NCBI RefSeq assembly: GCF_014203605.1
Contig: NZ_JACHJJ010000001.1
Span: forward strand, 496,001 to 560,000
Length of the DNA: 64,000 bases
Direction: 5' to 3'
From: Thiemannella venezuelensis
GTDB lineage: Bacteria > Actinomycetota > Actinomycetes > Streptosporangiales > Streptosporangiaceae
Shown: positions 50,973 to 59,671 of the stretch, one piece after another
Position numbering within the stretch: position 1 is the stretch's first letter
How the letters are laid out: each line of letters starts with the position of its first letter
Notes under the pieces: model-generated
Told to the model about the DNA's origin: nothing
What the model saw: the letters and a program-made list of their open reading frames with translations, nothing else
The model's database searches: none
Position numbers and translations under genes: made by a program

Positions 50973-51611
50973 TCAATCGGCGGACGGCTGCACCGCCTGC
51001 CGTACGGGGGCGGAGAGGGTTCCGAACAGAGGGCGGGCCGGGGTTACCGGGCCGGTTTCCGCGGACGGACTCCCGTCCGGGAGAGGGGACAGGCTCTCGA
51101 GATGGGGCCACCAGCCCGGATGGCGCTTCATCACCTCCTGAAGAGGCAGGCAGGTTGCGACCATGTGGGTGGCGTACATGACCCAGGGGGTCAGGCCGTC
51201 CTTCGCGGAGGGAACCTGCCGGGACATCTGCAGGGCGGAGCTCAGGACGTCGGCCAGCATCTCCGCCGTCATGTGGATGCGGGCCCTGTCCTTCCCCTTC
51301 GGAGGGATCGGCTTGGCCTCGTAGAAGTACGGATACAGCTCCGGATGCTCCACGAACAACCGCAGTGTCTGGTGCAGGAGGTTGAACACGCCCTGGGTGG
51401 TGGTAACCCCCGCGATGCCGTTGCTGATCCTCACCTGCTCCGCCGCGGCGGTGGACTGCCGGGCCGCGTAGCGGATCGCCACCATCGTCGTGACGAGGCC
51501 GCACACGGCCACGACGAGGCCGCACACGGCCACGACGAGGCCGCCGACGGCCACGATGAGACCGCCGACCTCCACGGCGAATCCGCTGGTTTCCACGGTG
51601 GCTCCGTCCAC
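50973..51611 (-). CDS. Membrane-anchored hypothetical protein with tandemly repeated helix
   Basis: A GTG-start protein of 212 residues with GGAGGGTGA upstream. Residues ~14-45 form one long hydrophobic segment built from near-identical seven-residue units (GGLIVAV, GGLVVAV, CGLVVAV, CGLVTTM). The remainder (~46-212) is cytoplasmic or external and helical: ISNGIAGVTTTQGVFNLLHQ, TLRLFVEHPELYPYFYEAKP and VMYATHMVATCLPLQEVMKR. The layout (helix, then a DUF-like helical domain with HPELYPYF) resembles small membrane proteins of unknown function in Streptomyces. No partner gene is adjacent. Confidence 0.6.
   Translation of the reverse strand: MDGATVETSGFAVEVGGLIVAVGGLVVAVCGLVVAVCGLVTTMVAIRYAARQSTAAAEQVRISNGIAGVTTTQGVFNLLHQTLRLFVEHPELYPYFYEAKPIPPKGKDRARIHMTAEMLADVLSSALQMSRQVPSAKDGLTPWVMYATHMVATCLPLQEVMKRHPGWWPHLESLSPLPDGSPSAETGPVTPARPLFGTLSAPVRQAVQPSAD
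51492..51575 (-). repeat. Four 21-bp tandem repeats encoding a seven-residue transmembrane unit
   Basis: Units start at 51492, 51513, 51534 and 51555. The first two are identical and the last two diverged. The repeat is in frame and lengthens the membrane helix by seven residues per copy. Confidence 0.85.
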
Positions 51612-51904
51612 TCACCCTCCAGGAATCGCGAATATGCGTTTGATCGGCAGAACGTCTTCCGGGCGCGATTCGCTCCCGGCGGATGTGAATTTCCGCCCGC
51701 GGTTCGGCGATTCGTTCTCCCGCCCCGCAGGGACCGCCGAGGACGAGGGACGACAGGCGGTGACCGGGCCGCGCGGCCGCGGTGAATGAGAGAGGCCGCA
51801 GCGCCATGGCGCACATCCCCGCCGGACCGTCCCCCGCTCCAGGGCGGGGCCGGTCTCCCCGGCGACCCGCCGGGGGAAGGGGCTCGGAGGCCGCGCGGCC
51901 CCTC

Positions 51905-52330
51905 TCACGGGGGAAGGAACCGTCCGACGTAGCCGTGCTGCCCGGGAGTCTCGACGGCGTGGACGCTGTAGTGCGCGCGGACGTAGTCCACCGCCTCCTG
52001 CGCCGGAACACCGTCGATGACGCAGATGCAGGCCAGCGCGGTGCCCGTCCTGCCGCGACCGCCCGCGCAGGCGACCTCGACCCGCTCCGCCGCGGACCGG
52101 GCCCACGCCTCCCGCAGGGCCCGCGCGACCTCCCCGTCGTCGGCGGGCAGGCCGAAGTCGGGCCAGAGCAGCCAGCGCGCCTCCCACGGGACGGGAGACG
52201 GCTCCCGGTCGAGCAGGTACAGCGCGAACTCCGGGGCGGGTCCGCCGGGAAGCGGGAGGTACAGCCCGCGACCGCGGATCAGCCGCCCGGAGGGGAGCCG
52301 CAGCACCCCTGGTTCCCCCGGCTCCCACAT
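51905..52330 (-). CDS. Protein-tyrosine/dual-specificity phosphatase-like protein
   Basis: A 141-residue protein with the CX5R phosphatase loop C88-AGGRG-R94 followed by TG (VACAGGRGRTGTALACI). A general-acid candidate Asp lies in LLWPDFGLPADD (~56-65). SVHAVETPGQHGYV after the loop resembles the Q-loop. No targeting sequence is seen. It is smaller than classical PTPs and similar to actinobacterial single-domain phosphatases. Likely cytoplasmic; the substrate is unknown. Confidence 0.8.
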   Translation of the reverse strand: MWEPGEPGVLRLPSGRLIRGRGLYLPLPGGPAPEFALYLLDREPSPVPWEARWLLWPDFGLPADDGEVARALREAWARSAAERVEVACAGGRGRTGTALACICVIDGVPAQEAVDYVRAHYSVHAVETPGQHGYVGRFLPP

Positions 52331-52610
52331 GTGATCAACGTACCCCGGTCGCGCGGCTCCCGGAGGTGCTCACGGGCCGCCGGAGGGCGGAACGCTCACG
52401 GACCGACGATGAGGGCCGGGGAACCGAACGGCTCGCCCGCCCGGGCGGGGTCGCCGGCCCGGGAGGACCGGCCGGAAGGTCCGGGCGGTCCGGGCGGTCC
52501 GGGCGGTCCGGGTACGGCGGGCGGATCATGCCCTCATACCGCCCGCGGGCCGCGGGCGGCCACGCCGCCGTCCGCGGTGACATCCCCAGGATGCCCCGGC
52601 CGCCGCCGGA
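52331..52610. other. Intergenic region with 9-bp tandem repeats
   Basis: Four copies of GGTCCGGG(C/T) lie at 52478-52513. No gene with convincing coding properties is seen in this 280-bp gap; both flanking genes are on the minus strand. Confidence 0.6.
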
Positions 52611-52922
52611 TCAGCGGTCGAGCGCGGCCCACAGGACGGCGAACTCCTCCGCGGTCAGCGGGTTCAGGCCGAAGTCGTCCGGGTGGAGCGGACCCTCGGC
52701 CAGGAAACCGTGCTCGTCCTCCAGATGGCGCCAGGAGTAGCGCCGGGCGAGGCCGTCCGAGCCGAGCTCGGCGTGGCGGACCGGGCAGTACTCGCCGCCG
52801 TCGTCGGCGACGGTCTCGAACAGCCACACCCGGCCGTCGCCGTCCACGCCGTGCCAGTACAGGTGGGGCCGGTCGCTCTCGTCGAGTGCCCGGACCATGT
52901 GCTTGCGCTGCTCCTGCAGCAT
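52611..52922 (-). CDS. Small hypothetical protein
   Basis: A 103-residue protein with regular third-position GC bias: MLQEQRKHMVRALDESDRPH, LYWHGVDGDGRVWLFETVAD, RRYSWRHLEDEHGFLAEGPL and LNPLTAEEFAVLWAALDR. It has no signal peptide, helix or cysteine motif. It looks like a small soluble alpha/beta protein. Its start is 67 bp from the divergent SARP gene, with which it may share a promoter region. Confidence 0.55.
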   Translation of the reverse strand: MLQEQRKHMVRALDESDRPHLYWHGVDGDGRVWLFETVADDGGEYCPVRHAELGSDGLARRYSWRHLEDEHGFLAEGPLHPDDFGLNPLTAEEFAVLWAALDR

Positions 52923-52989
52923 CCTTCACCTCACCGCTCGAGAAGCCGTCAACCGAAAAGCAATGTCCGGTCCCTAGTCTGGCCTCCTT

Positions 52990-55900
52990 ATGTTGCGCGT
53001 ACTCGGTCCCCTGCAGGCGGAGATCAACGGTCGCGCGGCGGACCTGGGCACCTCCCGGCAGCGCGCCGTGATCGCCAGGCTGGTCGCCGCGGGCGGGCAC
53101 GTGGTCTCCACCGATCGTTTCATCGAGGACCTGTGGCGCGGGCAGCCGCCGCCCAAGGCGCTGGCCGCGCTGCAGGTCTACGTCTCGAACCTGCGGCGGG
53201 CCCTGGAGCCCGGCCGGGTGCCGCGCACTCCCGCGACCGTGCTGGTCAGCGCCGCCCCGGGATACCGCCTCCGGCTGGAACCCGAGCTGGTGGACGCCTG
53301 GCTCTTCCCCGTGCTCGCCGGGTCCGCCGCGGACGCGCTGGCCGAGGGGGACGGGGAGCGGGCGCTCGGCCTGGCCGAACGGGCGCTCGGACTCTGGCAG
53401 GGACCCGCCTACGCGGAGTTCGCCGACGAGGAGTGGGCCGAGCCGGAGGCGGCCCGCCTGGAGGAGCTGCGGCTCGTCGCGGTGGAGCACCGGGCGGAGG
53501 CGCTGCTGGCGCTCGGGCGCAACGCCGAGGTCGAGCTCGAACCGCACGTGCGCGCGCACCCGCTCCGGGAGAACGCCGTACGGCTGCTGGCCCTGGCCCG
53601 CTACCGGGCCGGGCGGCAGGCGGACGCGCTGGCCGCGATCAGGCGGGCCCGCACGGTTCTCGCCGAGGAACTCGGTGTGGACCCGGGGCCGGGACTGCGC
53701 ACCCTGGAGGCGGACATCCTCGCGCACGCCGAGTCGCTGCACCGCGAGCCCCCCGCCCGGCTCCGGGTCTCCCCGGCCGCGGGCGAAGGCCCGCCCGAAG
53801 GCCTCCCGCCTCTTGACGGCGCACGGCCGCCGGGAGAGGAACGCGACCGGGCGGGCGGACCCGGCCGAGACGGCGGGCACGCCCGCGGCTCCGAGCGGGC
53901 CGACGGCCTCGTCGGGCGTACGGCGGAGCTGGCCGTGCTGCACGAGATCGCCGCCTCACCCGGCCTGCACACCGTCTGGCTGGGCGGGGAGGCGGGCGCG
54001 GGCAAGAGCACGCTGGCCGAGGCGTTCGCCGCGGGGCTGGCGGCCGAGGGCCGGCTGACCGCCACGGGCCGGTGCCCGGAGACGGACGGCGGGGCGCCGC
54101 CCGCGTGGGCGTGGAGCGAGGTGCTGCGCGCGCTGGCCGCCGTACGCCCGCCCGGCGACGGCCTGGCGGTACGGCTGGCGCCCCTGCTGACCGACGACGC
54201 CCCGCCCGCCGGCCAGTTCCACCTGGCCAGGGCGGTGGAGGAGTATCTGGCGGGAGCCGCACGGGACGGTGCGCGGCCGCTGGTCGTGCTGGAGGACGTG
54301 CACCGCGCCGACGGGGAGACCCTCCAGCTCCTGCGGCACCTGGTGGTACGGCTCGCCGGGCTCGGCATCACGGTCCTGGCCACCTACCGGCCCGCCGAGG
54401 CGGGTGACCACCTCGGCGCCACCTGGGCGGCCCTGGCCGGGAGGAACACCCACCGGATCGATCTCGGCGGGCTCGGCGGCGACGACGTGGCCCGGCTGCT
54501 GCGGGAACGTTCCGGGGTCGAGGTGGACGCGGCGACCGCGCGCACGGTGGCGGAGCGGACCGGGGGCAACCCGCTGTTCGTGTCCGAGACCGCGCGGCTG
54601 ATCGGCGCGGAGGGCGCGTCCGCGGCCAGGACGCTCCCGCCCGGCGTCCGGGACCTGATCAGGCGCAGGGTCTCCAGGCTGCCCGCGACCGCCAGGACCG
54701 CGCTGCGGGACGCGGCGATCGTCGGCCGCGACGTGGACGTGGACGTGCTGCTCGCGATGGAGGGCGCCGACGAGGACACCGTCCTGGAGGGCCTGGAGGC
54801 CGGGGTGCTGACCGGCCTGCTCACCGAGCCCGCGCCGGGCCGGGTGCGTTTCGCCCACGTGCTCGTGCGCGAGACGCTCTACGAGGACACTCCGGGCATC
54901 CGCCGTACCCGCCTGCACGGCAGGGTGCTCGACGCGCTGGAGCGGGTCCGGCCGGGCGACGTCTCCGCGCTCGGGCACCACGCGCTCGCGGCGGCGACCC
55001 CGGGTACGGCGGGGCGCGCGCTGCCGTACGTCACGGCGGCGGCCTCGGCCGCGGCGGGCCTGTACGCCTACCGGGAGGCGGGAGCGCTGTACCGGGGGGC
55101 GCTCGGCCTCACCGACGACGACCGGACCCGGTTCGACCTGCTCTGCGGGCTGGTGCGGGTGCAGGCGCAGGAGGGCAACGTCATGGCCGCCCGGGAGAAC
55201 CGGGAGCGGGCCATCGCGGTGGCGCGGCGGCTCGGTGCCGGGGCGGCGCGGGCGATCACCTCGTTCGAGGCCCCGGTGACGTGGAGCATCCAGCCGGACG
55301 GGCAGCGCGACGAGGCCCTCGTCGCGATGATCGAGGAGGCGCTGGAGACGGCGGAGGGCGAGGAGCGCTGCCGGCTCCTGGCCATGCTGGTCTTCGAGAT
55401 CGAGGGCACCGACGACGCACGGGCCGATGCGGCCGCGTCGGAGGCGCTCGACCTCGCCCGGGGGCTGGGCCGTACCGAGCTGACCTGCCTGGCGCTCAAC
55501 GCGCGCTATTTCGCGGTGCTGAGCCCGCACCGGCGCGACGAGCTGGAGGCGGTGGGCCGGGAGCTGGTCGAGCTGGGCGGCTCCGCCGGGCCGCCCGGAT
55601 ACGCGATGCAGGGCCACCACGCCCTCTTCATGGTGAGCCTGGGCCGCAACGACCTGGCCGCCGCGCGGCACCACGCCGATCTGGCGATCGAGCGCGCCAC
55701 CGACGGGCAGCTCGGCCCGGCGCTGGGCGTGCTGTCGCTGCTCGACACGCTGCTGCTGGTGCTGAAGGGGGAGTTCGAGCAGGCGGAGCGGTCCTACGCG
55801 GCGGCCGCCGAGCGCATGCACCAGGCCGGGGTCATGAACGCGCTGGGCCTCATCCCCGTCGGCCTGCTCTTCGTCCGGCTGGCCTCGGGCCGGGGGGAGA

Positions 55901-56349
55901 GGTCCCTGCCGGACATGGCGGCCTACGCCGCGCACGTGCCGCCGGAGCAGATCTCGGAGATGCACGTCCGGGCGCTCGTCGCGGCGGGGCGCCTGCGGGA
56001 GGCGCGAGACGCCTGGCGGCCCGGCCTGGAGGGTCCCCGGGACGCCTTCTGGGTGGTACGGCTGGCGCTGCGGGCGGAGAACGCGATCGGCCTGCGGGAC
56101 GCGGCGGTGGCCGAACGGTGCCACCGGGAGCTCGTGCCGTGGGAGGACGAGCTGGCCGGGTTCCAGACGGGGTCCGTCGTCTACCGGCCGGTCGCCCACA
56201 TCCTGGGCGATCTCGCCGAGTTCCTCGGCCGGGACGGTTCGGTCCACTACGCGAGGGCGGTGCGGACCGCAGAGCTGGTCGGCGCCCCGCACTGGGCGCG
56301 CGAGGCCGCCGAGGCCCTGGAACGGGCTCGGACGCGGACGGGACGCTGA
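52990..56349 (+). CDS. SARP-family regulator with AAA/STAND ATPase and TPR-like domains
   Basis: A 1119-residue AfsR-like protein. The N-terminal winged helix (~1-95: MLRVLGPLQAEINGRAADLG, TDRFIEDLWRGQPPPKALAA, LQVYVSNLRRALEPGR) binds DNA. The bacterial transcriptional activation domain (~97-245: LVDAWLFPVLAG, AEALLALGRNAEVELEPHV, RALGLAERALGLWQG) follows. The ATPase has Walker A GGEAGAGKST (~332-341) and Walker B PLVVLEDVHRAD (~430). The rest (~700-1119) is helical repeats. Such large SARPs activate secondary-metabolite or stress genes on nucleotide binding. No biosynthetic cluster is adjacent here, so its target is unlinked or local. Confidence 0.9.
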   Translation: MLRVLGPLQAEINGRAADLGTSRQRAVIARLVAAGGHVVSTDRFIEDLWRGQPPPKALAALQVYVSNLRRALEPGRVPRTPATVLVSAAPGYRLRLEPELVDAWLFPVLAGSAADALAEGDGERALGLAERALGLWQGPAYAEFADEEWAEPEAARLEELRLVAVEHRAEALLALGRNAEVELEPHVRAHPLRENAVRLLALARYRAGRQADALAAIRRARTVLAEELGVDPGPGLRTLEADILAHAESLHREPPARLRVSPAAGEGPPEGLPPLDGARPPGEERDRAGGPGRDGGHARGSERADGLVGRTAELAVLHEIAASPGLHTVWLGGEAGAGKSTLAEAFAAGLAAEGRLTATGRCPETDGGAPPAWAWSEVLRALAAVRPPGDGLAVRLAPLLTDDAPPAGQFHLARAVEEYLAGAARDGARPLVVLEDVHRADGETLQLLRHLVVRLAGLGITVLATYRPAEAGDHLGATWAALAGRNTHRIDLGGLGGDDVARLLRERSGVEVDAATARTVAERTGGNPLFVSETARLIGAEGASAARTLPPGVRDLIRRRVSRLPATARTALRDAAIVGRDVDVDVLLAMEGADEDTVLEGLEAGVLTGLLTEPAPGRVRFAHVLVRETLYEDTPGIRRTRLHGRVLDALERVRPGDVSALGHHALAAATPGTAGRALPYVTAAASAAAGLYAYREAGALYRGALGLTDDDRTRFDLLCGLVRVQAQEGNVMAARENRERAIAVARRLGAGAARAITSFEAPVTWSIQPDGQRDEALVAMIEEALETAEGEERCRLLAMLVFEIEGTDDARADAAASEALDLARGLGRTELTCLALNARYFAVLSPHRRDELEAVGRELVELGGSAGPPGYAMQGHHALFMVSLGRNDLAAARHHADLAIERATDGQLGPALGVLSLLDTLLLVLKGEFEQAERSYAAAAERMHQAGVMNALGLIPVGLLFVRLASGRGERSLPDMAAYAAHVPPEQISEMHVRALVAAGRLREARDAWRPGLEGPRDAFWVVRLALRAENAIGLRDAAVAERCHRELVPWEDELAGFQTGSVVYRPVAHILGDLAEFLGRDGSVHYARAVRTAELVGAPHWAREAAEALERARTRTGR

Positions 56350-56384
56350 GCCCCGGTCCGGGGCGGGACCCGGCCCGCGGTGGC

Positions 56385-56444
56385 GGCCGGAGCACGGACC
56401 GGCCGGAGCGCGGACCGGCCGGAGCGCGGACCGGCCGGAGCCGC
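56385..56444. repeat. 16-bp tandem repeats between convergent genes
   Basis: Units of GGCCGGAGC(G/A)CGGACC start at 56385, 56401 and 56417, with a partial fourth at 56433. The second and third copies are identical. It lies between the SARP and hemerythrin genes. Confidence 0.9.
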
Positions 56445-57080
56445 TCAGGCCGGGGGGCCGAAGACGAGCCGCCGGCGGCGCCGGTAGCCGGGGCGTACCA
56501 GCGCCAGCAGCAGGGCCAGGACCGGCCCCGCGGCCCTGTGCAGCCGGGCGAGCTCGTCCGGCCTGGCGTAGTGCTCGATCCTGGGCAGGTCGAACCTCAT
56601 GTTCCCGCCCTTGCGGACCGCGTTCTCGACCCGCTCCCAGTCGGCCACGGGCACGTACTTCGTGATGATCGGGAAGAGCAGCCGCTCCTCCTCCTCGATG
56701 TGCTCGTCGAGCATGTCGGCGAGCCGGGTCAGCGCGGGGGCGAGCGCCGCGGCGTCCCGGGCGGAGGCGAACCGGGCCGCGTGCGTGGTGATCTCGTCCA
56801 GCAGCGGGTCCAGCTCGGAGTGGTCGTCGCTCAGGTCGCGCAGGTCGACCTCGGCCCCCGCGGAGCGTTCGATCACGGGCCAGAGCAGCCGGTCCTCGAT
56901 CGTGTGGTGGTGGTGGATGCTCTTGCACAGCGTCGCGACGTCCTCGGAGATCGCGGTGGCGCGGGCGGCGCCGGCGGACTGCCGTCCGGCGGCCAGCTCG
57001 GTCGCCAGGTCCGCGAGGCGGCGGGCGTCGCCCCGCATGGCGCGGTGCGCGATCGTGAATCCCAGCAGGTCGGGGGTCAT
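56445..57080 (-). CDS. Hemerythrin-domain protein
   Basis: A 211-residue four-helix protein. The expected iron ligands are visible: LGFTIAHRAMRGDARRLADL (first His), SIHHHHTIEDRLLWPVIERS (His and Glu), DDHSELDPLLDEI (His) and MLDEHIEEEERLLFPIITKY (His/Glu). A non-heme diiron site is therefore likely. Hemerythrin-like proteins bind oxygen or sense redox or nitric oxide. The Arg-rich C-terminus (RPGYRRRRRLVFG) might contact nucleic acid or membranes. It is a single gene with its own promoter upstream at ~57090. Confidence 0.88.
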   Translation of the reverse strand: MTPDLLGFTIAHRAMRGDARRLADLATELAAGRQSAGAARATAISEDVATLCKSIHHHHTIEDRLLWPVIERSAGAEVDLRDLSDDHSELDPLLDEITTHAARFASARDAAALAPALTRLADMLDEHIEEEERLLFPIITKYVPVADWERVENAVRKGGNMRFDLPRIEHYARPDELARLHRAAGPVLALLLALVRPGYRRRRRLVFGPPA

Positions 57081-57290
57081 CTCGAGGTTCTCCTGTGGTC
57101 GGTGCGGATGCCGCTGACCACGATGCGACGGCCCGGTTGGGGCTTAGTTGGCGGGGACTTGCGGTCCGCCGGTCCGCCGGTCCGCCGGGTCCGGGACGGA
57201 ACCGGAGCGGGCGCGCATTCGATTTCGCATCGCGCGCGGGAGGCGTGTATGGTTACACCTGTCCGCAGGCGCGAGAGCAAGAGCGGGCAG

Positions 57291-57366
57291 GCCCCTATAG
57301 CTCAGTCGGCAGAGCGTCTCCATGGTAAGGAGAAGGTCAACGGTTCGATTCCGTTTGGGGGCTCCA
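57291..57366 (+). tRNA. tRNA-Thr (GGT)
   Basis: The acceptor stem pairs GCCCCTA (57291-57297) with TGGGGGC (57356-57362). The anticodon loop ATGGTAA between TCTCC and GGAGA holds GGT. The discriminator is T and CCA is encoded (57364-57366). 76 nt. Confidence 0.95.
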
Positions 57367-57565
57367 CAGCCTCAATGCCCTGACCGACCGGTTGGGGCAT
57401 TCGGCTTGGGTGGATGTGAAGGCCACCCGGAAATGCTCAAGGTTCCCGGCACACAGACGGGCATGATGGGGGAAATCCCCCGGCGACCGCCCTGACGTGC
57501 GCAAGTGCGTAGTAGCACTGCGAGTCGGGTATCCTTGCGGGGCCGGTCGATTTCGCCGGCTCCAA

Positions 57566-57639
57566 GGCGGAGTAGCTCAGTCAGGCAGAGCAAACGGCTC
57601 ATAATCGTTGTGTCGCCGGTTCAAGTCCGGCCTCCGCTA
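57566..57639 (+). tRNA. tRNA-Met (CAT)
   Basis: GGCGGAG (57566-57572) pairs with CTCCGCT (57632-57638). The anticodon loop CTCATAA holds CAT, and the T arm is GCCGG-TTCAAGT-CCGGC. CCA is not encoded. The G1-T pair and lack of the C1-A72 mismatch with GGG-CCC anticodon stem indicate the elongator type. TATCCT near 57531 is a possible -10 box. Confidence 0.93.
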
Positions 57640-57718
57640 CTACCCTCCCGGGCCCCATTCACCAACAGGGGCTCCGGCATGGGTTGTCCCAGTCCCGAAC
57701 GTAGAAAGGCACTCCCAA

Positions 57719-57883
57719 GTGGCTGCCACAGACGTTAGGCCGAAGATCACGCTGGCCTGCCAGGAGTGCAAGCACCGCAACTACATCACGCGGAAGAACC
57801 GGCGCAACGACCCGGACCGGCTTGAGCTCAAGAAGTACTGCCCGAACTGCAAGACGCACCAGGCGCACCGCGAGACCCGCTAG
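57719..57883 (+). CDS. rpmG: 50S ribosomal protein L33 (zinc-binding form)
   Basis: A GTG-start protein of 54 residues, the normal L33 length. [20 protein letters not shown] begins it, and [27 protein letters not shown] follow. The two CxxC pairs (CQEC, CPNC) mark the zinc-binding C+ version. It lies 79 bp after tRNA-Met and before hadA, the standard actinobacterial order. Confidence 0.95.
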   Translation: MAATDVRPKITLACQECKHRNYITRKNRRNDPDRLELKKYCPNCKTHQAHRETR

Positions 57884-58231
57884 GTCCTGCCTGCGACGGG
57901 CCCCGGGCCCGCGCACCGGCGGGAGACCCGGGTCTCCGCCGGCGAGGGGCTCCATCGACGGAGCCGGCGTCTCGGTGCGGCCTCCCGTCCCGCGGCGGGA
58001 GTCGAAGCACTTCTTCGGCGTTCACAACGCATCACGGACCGGCGTCCTCATCCATGAGGGCGCCGGTTTGTCGTATCCGCACATCATTCCGGCCCGGGTG
58101 TTGACCGCGATCGACATCCGGCCCCGGCGCGTGCCGGGCTACGGTTTCCTGGTGGCCGAGCGGGGGATCGACCCCCCGAATCTTGTTCTGTTACTCTCGC
58201 CGCACCAGCTCGGATTCCGTAAAGGAGCACG
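57884..58231. other. 348-bp gap between rpmG and hadA
   Basis: It contains the rpmG terminator (58038-58067) and the hadA promoter and ribosome-binding site (AAAGGAG at 58220-58226). No additional gene or tRNA was found in it. Confidence 0.6.
58038..58067 (+). terminator. Terminator after rpmG
   Basis: A 13-bp stem (58038-58050 with 58055-58067, one G-T pair) closed by a TCCA loop and followed by TTGTCG. Confidence 0.75.
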
Positions 58232-58678
58232 ATGGCTCTGAACCGTGATTTCGTTGGGCGGGCGTCCGCGCCTTCCACGCCCTACGAGGTCAGCCGTGTG
58301 AAGATCAAAGAGTTCGCGACGGCGATCGGCGACAACAACCCGATCTACCACGACCGGGAGGCCGCGCGGGCCGCGGGGCACCCCGACGTCATCGCCCCGC
58401 CGACCTTCCCCATCGTGTTCAGCCTGTCCGGCGGGGCGATCCTCGCCGACCCCGAGCTCGGCCTGAACTTCGCGATGGTGGTCCACGGCGAGCAGCGCTT
58501 CGAGTACCGCCGCCCGGTCCACGCCGGAGACGAGCTGGTCAGCGTCTCCACCGTGACCGACATCCGCAGCGTCGGCCGCAACGAGTTCATCACCGTGCGG
58601 AGCGACGTCACGACCGTCGGGGGCGAGCTCGTCTGCACGACCTACAACACCATCGTCGAGCGCGGAGGGGCAGGCTGA
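58232..58678 (+). CDS. hadA: (3R)-hydroxyacyl-ACP dehydratase subunit HadA
   Basis: A 148-residue hot-dog-fold protein starting MALNRDFVGRASAPSTPYEV. It has IKEFATAIGDNNPIYHDREA (~30-49) and ARAAGHPDVIAPPTFPIVFS, the MaoC-type N-terminal (UPF0336) form without a full catalytic Asp-His pair, and FEYRRPVHAGDEL. HadA provides substrate-binding surface and pairs with HadB to dehydrate 3-hydroxyacyl-ACP in type II fatty-acid elongation. AAAGGAG precedes the ATG. It ends 1 bp before hadB. Confidence 0.88.
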   Translation: MALNRDFVGRASAPSTPYEVSRVKIKEFATAIGDNNPIYHDREAARAAGHPDVIAPPTFPIVFSLSGGAILADPELGLNFAMVVHGEQRFEYRRPVHAGDELVSVSTVTDIRSVGRNEFITVRSDVTTVGGELVCTTYNTIVERGGAG

Positions 58679-58679
58679 C

Positions 58680-59108
58680 ATGGCCGCGACTGTCAAGTAC
58701 GACGAGGTCGAGGCCGGCCAGGAGATCCCGGCCGTCGACTACCCGGTCCGCCGCGCCAACCTGGTGATGTACGCCGGGGCCTCGGGGGACTTCAACCCCA
58801 TCCACTGGAACGAGCGCTTCGCCAAGACCGTCGGCCTGCCCGACGTGATCGCGCACGGCATGTTCACCATGGCCCAGGCGGGCCGCTTCGTCACCGACTG
58901 GGCCGGCGACCCGGGCGCGGTCGTCGACTACGGGGTGCGCTTCTCCTCCATGGTGGTCGTCCCCGACGACGACAACGGCGCCGTCATCACGGTGAGCGGC
59001 GTCGTCGAGGAGAAGCTCGAGGACAAGCGCGTGGTGGTCGCCCTGACCGCGAGGTGCGACGGCTCCCGGGTGCTCTCCAAGGCGCGCGCGGTGGTCCAGC
59101 TCTCCTGA
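58680..59108 (+). CDS. hadB: (3R)-hydroxyacyl-ACP dehydratase subunit HadB
   Basis: A 142-residue MaoC-type protein. It carries YAGASGDFNPIHWNERFAKT and VGLPDVIAHGMFTMAQAGRF, containing the hydratase-2 motif D-F-N-P-I-H with catalytic Asp and His. Only one base pair separates it from hadA, so a HadAB heterodimer is expected. The HadB subunit supplies catalysis. No hadC gene follows; murB lies downstream as in other non-mycolate actinomycetes (from memory of Streptomyces). Confidence 0.9.
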   Translation: MAATVKYDEVEAGQEIPAVDYPVRRANLVMYAGASGDFNPIHWNERFAKTVGLPDVIAHGMFTMAQAGRFVTDWAGDPGAVVDYGVRFSSMVVVPDDDNGAVITVSGVVEEKLEDKRVVVALTARCDGSRVLSKARAVVQLS

Positions 59109-59229
59109 CCGTTGCGGCCTGCGGCCCGGCCCCGGGCCGGGCGGGGGCCTCCGGGCCCTGCACCGGAAGCCCTGCACCGGAAGCCGCGGGCCGGAGAATC
59201 TTCCCCCGGCCCGTGGGTAACGTCAGGAA

Positions 59230-59601
59230 ATGAGCGAAACACCACGTCATGTGAGAGAGCGGGCCGAGGAGCGGACCGGCGAGGGAGCCTCGGAGCGGGC
59301 CGGGGAGGAGGCGTCCAAGGCCGCGCGGACCGGTGGCTCGGCCCGGCAGATGGAGCAGCCCGACGCCAAGCGGGTCGCCGACGCCGAGGCGGCGCCCGAG
59401 CAGGAGCCCAAGGGCTCCGAGCTGGTCGGCCGTGAGGACGACAACGAGCTCGAAGGCGATCCCGAGCGGATGGTCGCCTCCCAGCGGTTGTGGGACGGGA
59501 GCCTGGCGACGTCGCGGCTGGACGAGGCCATGCCCCGGGGCCAGGACGAGGATCCGGCGGGGGCGCCGGATCCCGGCGGGCGCGGCGGCGGGACGGCCTG
59601 A
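59230..59601 (+). CDS. Small charged, disordered hypothetical protein
   Basis: A 123-residue protein rich in Glu, Arg, Gly and Ala: MSETPRHVRERAEERTGEGA, then long acidic-basic mixed segments and a small conserved-looking island ERMVASQRLWDGSLATSRLD. No hydrophobic segment or cysteine. It is probably intrinsically disordered. CAGGAA precedes the ATG. Real coding is plausible from codon bias and position between hadB and murB, but it is not certain. Confidence 0.45.
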   Translation: MSETPRHVRERAEERTGEGASERAGEEASKAARTGGSARQMEQPDAKRVADAEAAPEQEPKGSELVGREDDNELEGDPERMVASQRLWDGSLATSRLDEAMPRGQDEDPAGAPDPGGRGGGTA

Positions 59602-59671
59602 CCGGTACCGGTGCCGGTGCACGCCGCATAGGGTGGTCGGCGGATTTCGGATCGACCCCCGAGGACGTGGC

